This document shows positions 17,328-26,030 of a DNA stretch of 64,000 nucleotides, piece by piece; within the stretch, counting starts at the first letter, position 1, and each line of letters starts with the position of its first letter. The notes under the pieces were generated by a model. That model was not told the origin of the DNA, did no database searches, and was given only the letters and a program-made list of their open reading frames with translations. This DNA is from Rhizobium sp. 11515TR. Its GTDB lineage: Bacteria > Pseudomonadota > Alphaproteobacteria > Rhizobiales > Rhizobiaceae. Where the stretch lies: the NCBI RefSeq assembly GCF_002277895.1, contig NZ_CP023000.1, forward strand, positions 930,001 through 994,000, written 5' to 3'. The translations under genes and the position numbers were made by a program.

Positions 17328-18428
17328 ATGCCGACCGAATTCATCAGCGTCACCTTTCCAAATGCCTCGACCGAGCTCAACCCTCTCGAAAATCCCGCCC
17401 TCGACCCGCAATTCATCGAGCGTTATGCCCGTTCGCTCGATGATTATGGCTTCAACTACACCCTTATTCCCTATGACAGCGCGTCCTTCGATCCCTTTAC
17501 CATCGGCGCAACCGTGGTGGCGCACACGAAGAATATCAAGATCATCATCGCCCTTCGTCCGAACACAATCTATCCGACGGTCGCGGCCAAATCGCTGGCA
17601 ACGCTCGATCAGCTGAGCGGCGGGCGCGTCGTGGTTCATTTCATCGCCGGCGGAAGCGATGAAGAACAGGCCAAGGAAGGCGACTTCCTCGACAAGCATC
17701 AGCGCTACGAACGGCAGGAGGAGTATATCCGCATCCTGCGACGCGTCTGGCAGTCGAGCGAACCCTTTGACTTCGATGGCCGCTACTATCAATTCAAGCA
17801 GTTCCACAGCCGCGTGCGTCCAGTAAACGGCACCATCCCGGTGTCGGTCGGCGGGTCGTCGGACGACGCCTATCGCATCGGCGGCGCGCTTGCCGATATC
17901 TTCGGCCTGTGGGGCGAGCCGCTGGCTGAAACCAAGCAGCAAATCGACCGGATCTATGCCGAAGCGGCACGCGCCGGGCGCAAGGATCGCCCGCGGATCT
18001 GGGTGACGTTCCGTCCTATCGTTGCGGAGACGGACGAGCTTGCCTGGGCCAAGGCGCATCGCACCCTCGATCTTTTGAAAGAAAATCGCGCAAAAGGTCT
18101 TGGCAAGGTGCCACCATCAGCGCCTTCGCCCCAGAATACCGGCTCGCAGCGCCTGCTTGAAATCGCCTCGCGCGGCGATGTGCATGATCGGGCTCTCTGG
18201 TATCCGACGGTAACGGCCACCAATGCTCGTGGTGCCTCCACTGCCCTGGTCGGTTCGCCGAGAACGATTGCTGACTCCATTCTCGATTACGTCGATCTCG
18301 GCGCGGATCTGATCTCGATCCGAGGCTATGACAACCTGAACGACGCCATCGATTACGGCCGCTATATTCTGCCCCTCGTCAGGGCGGATCTGGCGGCGCG
18401 GGAAACACCGCGACAAGCGGTCGCCTGA
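17328..18428 (+). CDS. SsuD-like LLM flavin-dependent monooxygenase
   Basis: 366 residues of the FMN-dependent luciferase-like family, closest in pattern to alkanesulfonate/dialkylsulfone monooxygenases. It has AALRP-type strand segments (IIIALRPNTIYPTVAAKSLATLDQLSGGRVVVHFIAGGS), the RYERQEEYIRILRRVW helix and SVGGSSDDAYRIGG. It would use FMNH2 from a separate reductase to split C-S bonds. First gene of a plus-strand group with the acyl-CoA-dehydrogenase-like, ApbA-like, TetR and DsbA-like genes, preceded by motif copy E. The exact sulfur substrate is unknown. Confidence 0.88.
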   Translation: MPTEFISVTFPNASTELNPLENPALDPQFIERYARSLDDYGFNYTLIPYDSASFDPFTIGATVVAHTKNIKIIIALRPNTIYPTVAAKSLATLDQLSGGRVVVHFIAGGSDEEQAKEGDFLDKHQRYERQEEYIRILRRVWQSSEPFDFDGRYYQFKQFHSRVRPVNGTIPVSVGGSSDDAYRIGGALADIFGLWGEPLAETKQQIDRIYAEAARAGRKDRPRIWVTFRPIVAETDELAWAKAHRTLDLLKENRAKGLGKVPPSAPSPQNTGSQRLLEIASRGDVHDRALWYPTVTATNARGASTALVGSPRTIADSILDYVDLGADLISIRGYDNLNDAIDYGRYILPLVRADLAARETPRQAVA

Positions 18429-18558
18429 CCACCCACATTATCACGCATCAACAAATGGAATTTGGCGAACGCCATTCGGATTGTGTTTGCAAAAACAAGC
18501 CATCGCGCGGCAAAGCCGCGCATGACGCCCCTCACTGCTTCAAAGAGGCTGATGCAAA

Positions 18559-19689
18559 GTGCCCTTTAACACCATCGATCTGACAGATGTGACCCGCAAG
18601 CTTGCTGCTGCAGCTGCGGCGGCAGATGAATCCGGCGCCTTCCCTTGGACAGGCATCGAGGCCGTCCATGCCGCCGGCCTTCTCGAAAGCACGGTGGCGA
18701 CACGGTTCGGTGGAAAAGGTGCTGGTATTGCCGATGTCGGGCGCATTCTGGCAGCGCTTGGTCGCGGCGATCCTTCGGTCGCCCTGATTAGCGCGATGAC
18801 CATATTCACCCATCTCGGACAGGCAGCGGGCAGCAAATGGCCGGAGCCGCTTTATCGACGTTTATTGGACGATGCTCGCGATCGCCCGATCCTGCTGAAC
18901 GCGGCCCGCGTCGAGCCCGAGCTCGGTTCTCCCGCCCGAGGCGGCCTTCCCGACACATTGGCGCGCCGCACGGCCGGTGGATGGGCGATCACAGGGCGCA
19001 AACGTTTCGTCACCGGCGCACTGGGTCTGACGCATTTCCTCGTCTGGGCGCGCACCGATGAGACACCGCAGCGCGTCGGCACTTTCGTCGTTCCCTCGGG
19101 TCTTCCCGGCATCACGGTGATCGAGAACTGGAAGAGCCTGGGGATGCGGGCCAGCGGCTCGCACGACGTCGAGTTCAAGGATGTCGAGGTGCCGCTTGAG
19201 GACGTCCTCGATCTCGTCGACGTCTCCGTCGGCACGCAGGACAATCGTGCCCATGCCGCCGGCAACGTCGCGCTCACCGCCATATACCTCGGAGCTGCAG
19301 AAGCTGCCCAGGAGGCTTTCATCCGTTTCGGTCATGAACGCATCCCCGCCAATCTCGGCGTTCCGATCGCAAAAACGGAAAGGTTCATTTCCGCAGCCGG
19401 CGAGATCGACCTGCTCGTGGGCGGCGCCAGACAGATCCTGTTCAATGCGCTCGACCATTCGCTGGATGAACCGGAAGCGCTCATCAGGGCGCGCCTTCTT
19501 GCGGCCCGCAATATACGCGACGCCGTTCAGCTTGCCGTTCGTACACTCGGCAATCCGGGTCTCAATGGCGATCTCGGGATCGAACGGCATTTCCGCGACA
19601 TCCAATCGGTTCTCGTCCACGCCCCCAGGAAGACACGTCTATTTCCATTCTCGGACGCTCGGCATGTGACAGATGGAGCCGAAAGGTAG
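18559..19689 (+). CDS. Acyl-CoA dehydrogenase family flavoprotein (SfnB/DszC-like)
   Basis: 376 residues with the acyl-CoA dehydrogenase fold: GRGDPSVALISAM, ITGRKRFVTGA, GMRASGSHDVEFKDVEVP and the C-terminal helical domain. Members next to SsuD-like genes act as FMN-dependent sulfur-acquisition monooxygenases rather than fatty-acid dehydrogenases. The frame begins at GTG 18559 with AGAGG 11 nt upstream; an ATG 7 nt before is out of frame. It follows the SsuD-like gene by 130 nt. Function in the desulfurisation path is inferred from neighbours. Confidence 0.85.
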   Translation: MPFNTIDLTDVTRKLAAAAAAADESGAFPWTGIEAVHAAGLLESTVATRFGGKGAGIADVGRILAALGRGDPSVALISAMTIFTHLGQAAGSKWPEPLYRRLLDDARDRPILLNAARVEPELGSPARGGLPDTLARRTAGGWAITGRKRFVTGALGLTHFLVWARTDETPQRVGTFVVPSGLPGITVIENWKSLGMRASGSHDVEFKDVEVPLEDVLDLVDVSVGTQDNRAHAAGNVALTAIYLGAAEAAQEAFIRFGHERIPANLGVPIAKTERFISAAGEIDLLVGGARQILFNALDHSLDEPEALIRARLLAARNIRDAVQLAVRTLGNPGLNGDLGIERHFRDIQSVLVHAPRKTRLFPFSDARHVTDGAER

Positions 19690-19798
19690 AAGAATCGCCT
19701 CATCTTTTCCCGGTTGAAAAGGCACACGCTGCACCCTCTGCCCCCCGGCAAGCAGGCGACACAAGAGAGCTTCTGAATGCCGTTTCAGGAAGACGGGC

Positions 19799-20842
19799 AT
19801 GACGCGCTACGTCATTATCGGAGCAGGCGCCGTGGGCGCCAGCCTTGCCGCGCAGTTTGAGCTTTCGGGCGTCGACTATGCTCTTGTCGGACGCGGCGCG
19901 CAGATCAGGCACATCATCGATCACGGCCTCGTCTACCAGCGGCCCGCCGGCACCCGGCAAATCCGGCTGAAAGCCTTCGACACGACTGAACCGCCATCGT
20001 TGAGGCAGGAAGACATCCTCCTGCTGACGGTGAAATCGCAGGATGCCGCCGAAGCCCTCGCCTTTTGGGCCTGGCGGCCACTCGAGCATACTGAGGGGCT
20101 GACCGCCTCCGCCCTGCCGATCGTCACGTTTCAAAATGGCCTGGCAACGGAAGTGGCAGCTCTTAGACTATTTCCGAATGTTTACGGCGCCAGCATCCTG
20201 ACGCCCGCCCGCTTTACGGAAACCGGCCACGTCGTGGTCGGGGGCGATCCGCAGGTGGCTATCGTGACCATCGGCCGCTATCCGCAAGGCTCGGACGAGA
20301 TCGCGGCCAAGATCGTCGAGGATCTTAGCCGGTCGGATTACATTGCCGAGACTACAAGCGATATCAAGCGGTGGAAGGCGGCGAAGCTTCTTCACAATGT
20401 GCGCAATGTGCTGGAGCTCTTCGACGGCGCAGAAGACGAACGAGCGACGTTCAGCGCGGGCCTTGTCGAGGAGGCCGAGACCGTTCTCAAGGCGGCGGAT
20501 TATACATTTGCATCTCCTTCGGAACGGACCGTCAGCATAGCGCACTGGAAGATCGCCGAGAGCGCCGGCATCCGACCCGGCCAGCAATCGACCTGGCAGA
20601 GTTTTACGCGCGGCGCTTCAAGCGAAGTCGACTACCTCAACGGCGAAATCACCCTTCTCGGGCGTCTGCATGGGATAGCGACGCCCTATAACCGCGCCGC
20701 CCAGGAAATTGCCGGATCGGCGGCGCAACAAGGTGGCTTCACGGCGCTCCTTCCTTTCGCTAGTCTGCGCCGGCTTGCCGAGAACTACCTGTCTTTCTCC
20801 ACCCCCATCCCTTCGAGGCCGAAAGCACATCAGACGGGCTAG
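19799..20842 (+). CDS. Ketopantoate reductase (ApbA/PanE) family protein
   Basis: 347 residues. The N-terminal NADP site YVIIGAGAVGASLAAQFELSG and the block LLTVKSQDAAEAL mark the ApbA/PanE fold, and a helical C-terminal domain follows. AGGA lies 10 nt before the ATG. A role in pantothenate synthesis is unlikely here because the gene sits within a sulfur-acquisition unit; it more likely reduces a 2-oxo or aldehyde product. Third gene of the plus-strand group starting at 17328. Confidence 0.83.
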   Translation: MTRYVIIGAGAVGASLAAQFELSGVDYALVGRGAQIRHIIDHGLVYQRPAGTRQIRLKAFDTTEPPSLRQEDILLLTVKSQDAAEALAFWAWRPLEHTEGLTASALPIVTFQNGLATEVAALRLFPNVYGASILTPARFTETGHVVVGGDPQVAIVTIGRYPQGSDEIAAKIVEDLSRSDYIAETTSDIKRWKAAKLLHNVRNVLELFDGAEDERATFSAGLVEEAETVLKAADYTFASPSERTVSIAHWKIAESAGIRPGQQSTWQSFTRGASSEVDYLNGEITLLGRLHGIATPYNRAAQEIAGSAAQQGGFTALLPFASLRRLAENYLSFSTPIPSRPKAHQTG

Positions 20843-20880
20843 TCCCGAGATCATGCAATGACGGCATCCGGACCGACGCA

Positions 20881-21462
20881 ATGAAAATATCAGATCATAT
20901 CCTGACCACAGCCGGCACTCTTTTCTACAAGGAAGGCATTCGCGCCGTCGGTATCGACCGCATCGTCGACGAAGCCAATGTCGCTAAAGCCACGCTCTAC
21001 CGACACTTTCCGTCCAAGGATCATCTTGTCGCGGCCTATCTGACCGAACGTCACGAACGCGTCCTTCTTCAATTGAGAGAGGTCACATCCACCGCGACGC
21101 TGCAGCCGCGTGACCAGATCGCCCTGATTTTCGAACGCCTGTTCGAAAAGGCCGACAGCCCGGAGTTTCGCGGCTGCGCCTTCGCATTGGCGGTTGCCGA
21201 GCACGGTGATTCCGAGCGGGTCGTCTCCATTGCCCGCGAGCATAAGAACGCCGTGCGCGATATCTTCCGTTCCATCATGTCGGCCGCAAGGTGTCCGACC
21301 GAACAGGCTGCCTCGCACATGTCTCTGCTTTACGAAGGGGCGCTGGCGACGGTTGCCGTCGGCCGCGACCCCCATGCTGTTCTCGTAGCGCGCGATTGCG
21401 CGTTATCCGTCTTCGATATGGCAACTAACCAATTCATCCCGTCTGGAAGGAAAGCTTTATGA
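20881..21462 (+). CDS. TetR/AcrR family regulator
   Basis: 193 residues with a classical TetR DNA-binding domain at residues about 5-55 (ILTTAGTLFYKEGIRAVGIDRIVDEANVAKATLYRHFPSKDHLV). The ligand domain is variable. Its stop overlaps the ATG of the following DsbA-like gene (ATGA), so the two are cotranslated. It lies 38 nt after the ApbA-like gene. A repressor of its own operon is the simplest role. Confidence 0.9.
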   Translation: MKISDHILTTAGTLFYKEGIRAVGIDRIVDEANVAKATLYRHFPSKDHLVAAYLTERHERVLLQLREVTSTATLQPRDQIALIFERLFEKADSPEFRGCAFALAVAEHGDSERVVSIAREHKNAVRDIFRSIMSAARCPTEQAASHMSLLYEGALATVAVGRDPHAVLVARDCALSVFDMATNQFIPSGRKAL

Positions 21463-22061
21463 CCAAAACCATCGACTACTTCTTCGGGATCGGATCACCA
21501 TGGGCCTATATAGGCCTCGATGCGTTTGTCGAAGTCGCGGCGCGATCCGGCGCTGAAATCCGTCCCTATCTCATTCCGCTGATCGTCGAAAATGGCGCGA
21601 TCTATTCGCGCGATCGTCCCGACGCGCGCCGCGCCTATTGGCTGAAGGATCTCCGGCGCTGGGCCGCTCTTCGCGGCAAGCAGCTCGACTTCACCAATCG
21701 CTCGGCACTGTCCGACCCGACGCCCGCCGGCTTTCTCGTTTTGGCGGCTCAGCTGGAAGGGCAGGATTGGGTCGCCCTTGCCCGCGCGCTACAACACGCC
21801 TTCTGGGGCACTGCCGCGGATATCGGCAACCCCGATGTGCGAAAGGCGATTGCCGATGCCGCAGGCTTTGACGGTGAAGCGCTCGAGGCGCGCGCGGCGC
21901 TTCCTGATATCTCGGAACTCTGGAGCAGCAATCGCGACATTGCGAAAGAAGCTGGCGTCTTCGGTCTTCCGACCTTCCGCTACGAAGGCGAACTCTATTG
22001 GGGGCAGGACAGCCTGCCCTTCCTCGAACGTCATCTGTCGGGTGAAAAGCTGGTGGCCTGA
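21459..22061 (+). CDS. DsbA-fold/2-hydroxychromene-2-carboxylate isomerase family protein
   Basis: 200 residues of the thioredoxin-fold HCCA-isomerase/GST-kappa group: the N-terminal DYFFGIGSPWAYIG replaces the CxxC of true DsbA, and the C-terminus has GVFGLPTFRYEGELYWGQDSLPFLE. These proteins use glutathione as cofactor. Coupled to the TetR gene by ATGA overlap and followed by a strong hairpin (22076-22100). In this setting a glutathione-conjugate reaction is plausible. Confidence 0.87.
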   Translation: MTKTIDYFFGIGSPWAYIGLDAFVEVAARSGAEIRPYLIPLIVENGAIYSRDRPDARRAYWLKDLRRWAALRGKQLDFTNRSALSDPTPAGFLVLAAQLEGQDWVALARALQHAFWGTAADIGNPDVRKAIADAAGFDGEALEARAALPDISELWSSNRDIAKEAGVFGLPTFRYEGELYWGQDSLPFLERHLSGEKLVA

Positions 22062-22075
22062 CATAGCGCCGAAGG

Positions 22076-22100
22076 ACTTCAGGCCGAACAGGCCTGAAGT
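22076..22100. terminator. Hairpin after the 17328-22061 gene group
   Basis: Perfect 10-bp stem (ACTTCAGGCC/GGCCTGAAGT) with a 5-nt loop starting 14 bp after the stop codon. No long T run, so it may act as a weak or factor-assisted terminator. The remaining gap to 22483 carries motif copy F and no gene that I can support. Confidence 0.6.
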
Positions 22101-22377
22101 CTGCGACCGCTCTTTGCCATGTCGGAGACGGCAAATACTACCTCATCTTTGCCGTTGATCCGGAAAGCGGAGCATCCTCGCGCATGACATCGGGACATCA
22201 TATCTGATCGGCGACCGGCTGCCGGCGAGGATATTCCAGGACTTATGGTTCAAAATCGATCGTGATGAGATCGATACGCAGACGCAGATCGCCAGGCAGG
22301 ATTTCAAGCCCGCAATTCCCTCGCCGACAGGCCCGAAAAATGCTGATCCCTACATCAGCCAAAACCGGACAAAATAA

Positions 22378-22394
22378 TCCATAAAATTAGTAGA
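22378..22394 (+). promoter_or_regulatory. 17-bp sulfur-island motif, copy F
   Basis: TCCATAAAATTAGTAGA, followed by AAAAGAACAACCAGTCTTTC, which matches the 20 nt after copy E with two changes. It lies 89 bp upstream of the cassette-2 binding-protein ATG, the same distance as copy E from its gene. Confidence 0.65.
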
Positions 22395-22483
22395 AAAAGA
22401 ACAACCAGTCTTTCTCCTTTTGGTTCTGCCTGAATAGGCTCTGCTTCAGGAATTCGCAGAACCCGAACCATCAGGATCTATCT

Positions 22484-24136
22484 ATGACAGAACGCCCTCT
22501 TTCGCTGCCTATTACCCGGCGCCGCTTGTTGATCACTTCATCCGCCGTGGCGACCGGTGCTTTGGTGGCGATGGCAGGCTTCAGCCCGGCGCACAGTGCC
22601 GACGGTCCGGCCAATGGCGGCGACATCACCTTCCTCATCGATTCATTAGGCGACACCTGGATACCGAACAACAGCGCGATTTCCAGTTTCCAGGGCCACA
22701 TATGGGGTCACGTAACCGACAAGCTCGTCTACGTGGACGCCGACGGCAAGGTGAGCCCCTGGATCGCCGAGCGCTGGGAGCAGAATGACAGTGCGACCGA
22801 GTTCACCCTGCATCTCAAGAGTGGTGTGACCTTCTCGGACGGCACCCCTCTTGATGCGTCTGCCGCGGTCGCCAATCTCGACATCTGGTATGCCGGACGC
22901 AAGAAGGAAGGGATCAATCCAATCGGACTCTTCCCGAAGACTTACGACCACGCCGAGGCGGTTGACGCAACCACGGTGAAGGTCTTCTTCAAAAAACCGA
23001 CGCTCGGTTTCATTCCGACCCTTGGCTATCACGGCTCCATTCTGATCTCCCCCAAGACCATCGCCCAGCCGGCCGCGCAGCAGGCCGATCTTAGCAAGAC
23101 CTCCGGCAGCGGACCTTACGTGATCGATTCCTGGAAGGAAGGCGATTTCGTCAAGCTCACCAAACGCAAGGATTACAACTGGGGTCCAGCGGCCGTCGGC
23201 CATACCGGTCCGGCCTATCTCGATACGATCACCTACAAGCTGGTGTCCGAACCGTCATTGCGAGTCGCTGCCGTCCAGTCCGGCCAGGCGGACATTGCCT
23301 ATAACGCCTCGCCGCAGGAGCTGACGTCGCTCAAGCAGGAGGGCTTTACCGTCGCGACGCCGCGTTATCTCGGCTTCGTCAACGGCTGGGCAATCAATAC
23401 CAAGCTCGCGCCCTATGACGACGTCAAGGTGCGACAGGCCTTGCAGGCCGGCATCAATCGCCAGGAAATCATCGATACCGTCTACACACCCGACTGGAAG
23501 CTTGCGACATCATTCATCCAGAGCAACGTGCCCGGCGCGACCGATCACAGCGAGCTTCTGGCCTATAATCCCGACAGAGCCGAGAAACTCCTCGACGAGG
23601 CGGGCTGGAAAAAGGGGGCCTATGGCATACGCGCCAAGGACGGCAGGCAGCTGTCATTGACGCTCAATTCCAACCCATATCTCGTGACCTCGAGGTCGAT
23701 CGACGAACTCATCGCCCAGCAACTCGGCAAGATCGGCTGGAAAGTCGATATCCGGGCCTATGACGTCGTGACCTACGGCCAGAAGGTTCAGTATGGCGGC
23801 GCCGGTGTCCCTGCCTATGAGGTAACACGCAGCTTCATCGACGCCGGTACCGTCGCGAGCATCCTGACCAACGCCAACAACGGCGAGAACTGGTTCGCAC
23901 TCGGCGAAAGCGACCAGAAGATCAACGAACTGCGCGACAAGATCGCCAGCGCTGGTTCTCTCGAGGCCAGAAACCCGCTGCTGGACGAGCTTCAGAAATA
24001 TGTTCTTGAACAGGGCTACTTCATTCCGCGCACACAGATGGTCCAGCGCATCTATGTCCAGTCTCCCAAGCTCAAAGGCGAGACATATAACGGCGTCGCC
24101 TATGCCAGCTATTACGCGGCCACGATCAGTGAGTGA
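22484..24136 (+). CDS. ABC transporter substrate-binding protein, family 5 (cassette 2)
   Basis: 550 residues. The N-terminus has a twin-arginine-like export signal (ITRRRLLITSSAVATGALVAMAGF, cleavage probably near AHSADG). The mature region shows SBP_bac_5 blocks: LVYVDADGKVSPWIAERWEQN, LHLKSGVTFSDGTPLDASAAVANL and VRQALQAGINRQEIIDTVY. It shares block structure (TDYNWGP/KDYNWGP, LLDEAGWKKGA) with the cassette-1 protein at 4681-6306, but that one carries a Sec-type signal. First gene of the second importer/monooxygenase operon, behind motif copy F. Confidence 0.92.
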   Translation: MTERPLSLPITRRRLLITSSAVATGALVAMAGFSPAHSADGPANGGDITFLIDSLGDTWIPNNSAISSFQGHIWGHVTDKLVYVDADGKVSPWIAERWEQNDSATEFTLHLKSGVTFSDGTPLDASAAVANLDIWYAGRKKEGINPIGLFPKTYDHAEAVDATTVKVFFKKPTLGFIPTLGYHGSILISPKTIAQPAAQQADLSKTSGSGPYVIDSWKEGDFVKLTKRKDYNWGPAAVGHTGPAYLDTITYKLVSEPSLRVAAVQSGQADIAYNASPQELTSLKQEGFTVATPRYLGFVNGWAINTKLAPYDDVKVRQALQAGINRQEIIDTVYTPDWKLATSFIQSNVPGATDHSELLAYNPDRAEKLLDEAGWKKGAYGIRAKDGRQLSLTLNSNPYLVTSRSIDELIAQQLGKIGWKVDIRAYDVVTYGQKVQYGGAGVPAYEVTRSFIDAGTVASILTNANNGENWFALGESDQKINELRDKIASAGSLEARNPLLDELQKYVLEQGYFIPRTQMVQRIYVQSPKLKGETYNGVAYASYYAATISE

Positions 24137-24174
24137 CCCGCAGCACAACCAAGGAACGCAAGGAGGAGACCGGC

Positions 24175-25185
24175 GTGAACAATGCCTATCTTAGCTATGC
24201 CACAAAGCGCTTCGTCCAGGCCGTCATTGTCATCCTGCTGGCCTATGTCTTCACCTTCGTCGTCGTCAGCGTTCTGCCGGGCGATCCCGTCACCAACGTT
24301 CTGCGCAATCCGCAAAACGGCTTCAGCGAGGCGGAGATCCAGGAAATCATTGCCGCCCAGGGCCTGGACAAGCCGGTACTCGTGCAATTGTCGACATCGC
24401 TTTCCCACTTCCTGATCGGCGACTTCGGTCTGTCGATGCGAACCAACCGTCCCGTGACGACCATGATCGCCGAGGTGCTACCTTCGACGCTCGTTCTCGC
24501 CTTCTCCGGTCTGGTCGTCGCGCTGATCCTGGCGATCGTGATTGCCTACGGCACCCAGTTCCTGCCAAAAAGGTTCGGCCAGGGCTTGCTGCGGGGCTTC
24601 CCGTCCCTGTTCCTGTCGGTGCCGAATTTCGTGATCGGACTGGTGCTGATCCATATCTTCGGCTTTCAGCTCGGTCTCTTCCGCGTGATCAATCCCGACA
24701 GTTTCTGGGCAACATTTTTCGCAGCGGTCGCGCTCGGCATTCCGATCTCGGCGCAGATCGCCGAGGTGCTGATCGCCAATCTGGATCACGAGTCGGGGCA
24801 GGAATATGCCGCCGTTGCGCGTAGCCGCGGCCTTGGCCAGCTGCAGCTTTTTGCCAGGCATCTCCTCAAGCCGTCTTCGCTTCCGGTCATTACCGTCGTC
24901 GCGCTGACGATCGGCGAATTACTTGGCGGCTCGCTGATCACCGAGGCGGTGTTCGGGCGCACCGGCATCGGCAGCCTGGTCCAGCGCTCGGTCAGCACCC
25001 AGGACCTGCCTGTCCTGCAGGCGATCGTATCGCTCGCGGCCGTGGTTTTCGTGCTGGTCAACCTCATCGCCGATCTTGTCTATCCGCTGCTCGACCCGCG
25101 CGTCAAACTGCTCGGCGGCGCCGAGCGCCGACCCGTCACCTCTGATGAGGGTTCTGCGGAAATTTCGAAGTCGGTGCTGTCATGA
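24175..25185 (+). CDS. ABC transporter permease, DppB type (cassette 2)
   Basis: 336 residues from a GTG at 24175, chosen because GGAGGAG lies about 8 nt upstream and the first helix (FVQAVIVILLAYVFTFVVV) follows directly; the frame is open back to 24133. OppB-type features include LPGDPV, LSTSLSHFLIGDFGLSM and the EAA loop EYAAVARSRGLGQLQLFARHLLKP. It lies 38 nt after the binding-protein gene, and its stop overlaps the next permease. Confidence 0.91.
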   Translation: MNNAYLSYATKRFVQAVIVILLAYVFTFVVVSVLPGDPVTNVLRNPQNGFSEAEIQEIIAAQGLDKPVLVQLSTSLSHFLIGDFGLSMRTNRPVTTMIAEVLPSTLVLAFSGLVVALILAIVIAYGTQFLPKRFGQGLLRGFPSLFLSVPNFVIGLVLIHIFGFQLGLFRVINPDSFWATFFAAVALGIPISAQIAEVLIANLDHESGQEYAAVARSRGLGQLQLFARHLLKPSSLPVITVVALTIGELLGGSLITEAVFGRTGIGSLVQRSVSTQDLPVLQAIVSLAAVVFVLVNLIADLVYPLLDPRVKLLGGAERRPVTSDEGSAEISKSVLS

Positions 25186-26030
25186 CGCTCGTTTCGACCA
25201 ACACGTCCTCGCGCCTTACCGCCGGCAGCCGGTTTGGTGGTTTCCGATTGCCGGTAGCCGTCGCGCTCTCGTTTGTGATCGTGGCGATCGTGATTGCCTG
25301 GTCGCTCGCACCAAGCCTGTTCACCAGCCATAATCCGGCGGTCGGCATTCCCTCTCAAAAGCTGCTCGGCCCCAGCGCCCAGCACTGGTTCGGAACCGAC
25401 CAGCTGGGTCGCGATCTCTACACCCGTGTCGTCTATGGCGCAGCCTCTTCGGTCAGGAGCGCGTTGATCGCTGTCGTCATCGGTGCGGTCGCCGGCGGCT
25501 TCATCGGCCTGCTTGCCGGTTTCTTCGGCGGCCGTGTCGATATCGCCCTTGCCCGCATGGTCGATGTCCTGCTTGCAATTCCGAAATTCCTGCTTGCCGT
25601 CATCGTCGTCACCGCGATCGGCTTCGACACCACGAACGCCGCCATCGCCACCGGCATCTCCTCGGTGGCCGTGTTTGCCCGTGTCATGCGGGCGGAGGTC
25701 ATCAAGACCAGGCAGGCGACCTTCATCGAAGCCTCTTTCCTTTCGGGTGGCTCGCGCTGGCACATCCTCTGGCGGCACATCCTGCCGAATGCATCACGCT
25801 CCGTACTCCCCCTTGCCGTGCTGCAGTTCGGCGACTCGATCCTGGTGATCGCCAGCCTCGCCTTCCTCGGCTACGGCGATCCGCCGCCAGCCTCCGATTG
25901 GGGTCTGCTGATCTCGATCGGCAAGGATTACCTCAAGTGGCCGTGGCTGGTCTACGCACCCGCCTTCGTCACGATCGCGACCGTCCTCTCTGTGAATAGG
26001 ATCAGCCGATGGCTTCGCAAGATAGACTAA
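25182..26030 (+). CDS. ABC transporter permease, DppC type (cassette 2)
   Basis: 282 residues. It has an N-terminal membrane helix (VAVALSFVIVAIVIAWSLA), the OppC loop HWFGTDQLGRDLYTRVVYGA and the EAA region EASFLSGGSRWHILWRHILPNASRS. It overlaps the preceding permease by ATGA and the following ATPase gene by 22 nt. Paralogue of 2763-3683. Confidence 0.92.
   Translation: MTLVSTNTSSRLTAGSRFGGFRLPVAVALSFVIVAIVIAWSLAPSLFTSHNPAVGIPSQKLLGPSAQHWFGTDQLGRDLYTRVVYGAASSVRSALIAVVIGAVAGGFIGLLAGFFGGRVDIALARMVDVLLAIPKFLLAVIVVTAIGFDTTNAAIATGISSVAVFARVMRAEVIKTRQATFIEASFLSGGSRWHILWRHILPNASRSVLPLAVLQFGDSILVIASLAFLGYGDPPPASDWGLLISIGKDYLKWPWLVYAPAFVTIATVLSVNRISRWLRKID

Noticed and set aside
22110..22210. Possible coding remnant (frame with GKYYLIFAVDPESG) after the HCCA-isomerase-like gene
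   Set aside because: Too short, no start, and not assignable to any family; left as unexplained spacer.
25080..25778. 232-aa minus-strand frame opposite the DppC-type permease
   Set aside because: Asp/Gly/Arg-rich antisense shadow with no recognisable fold.
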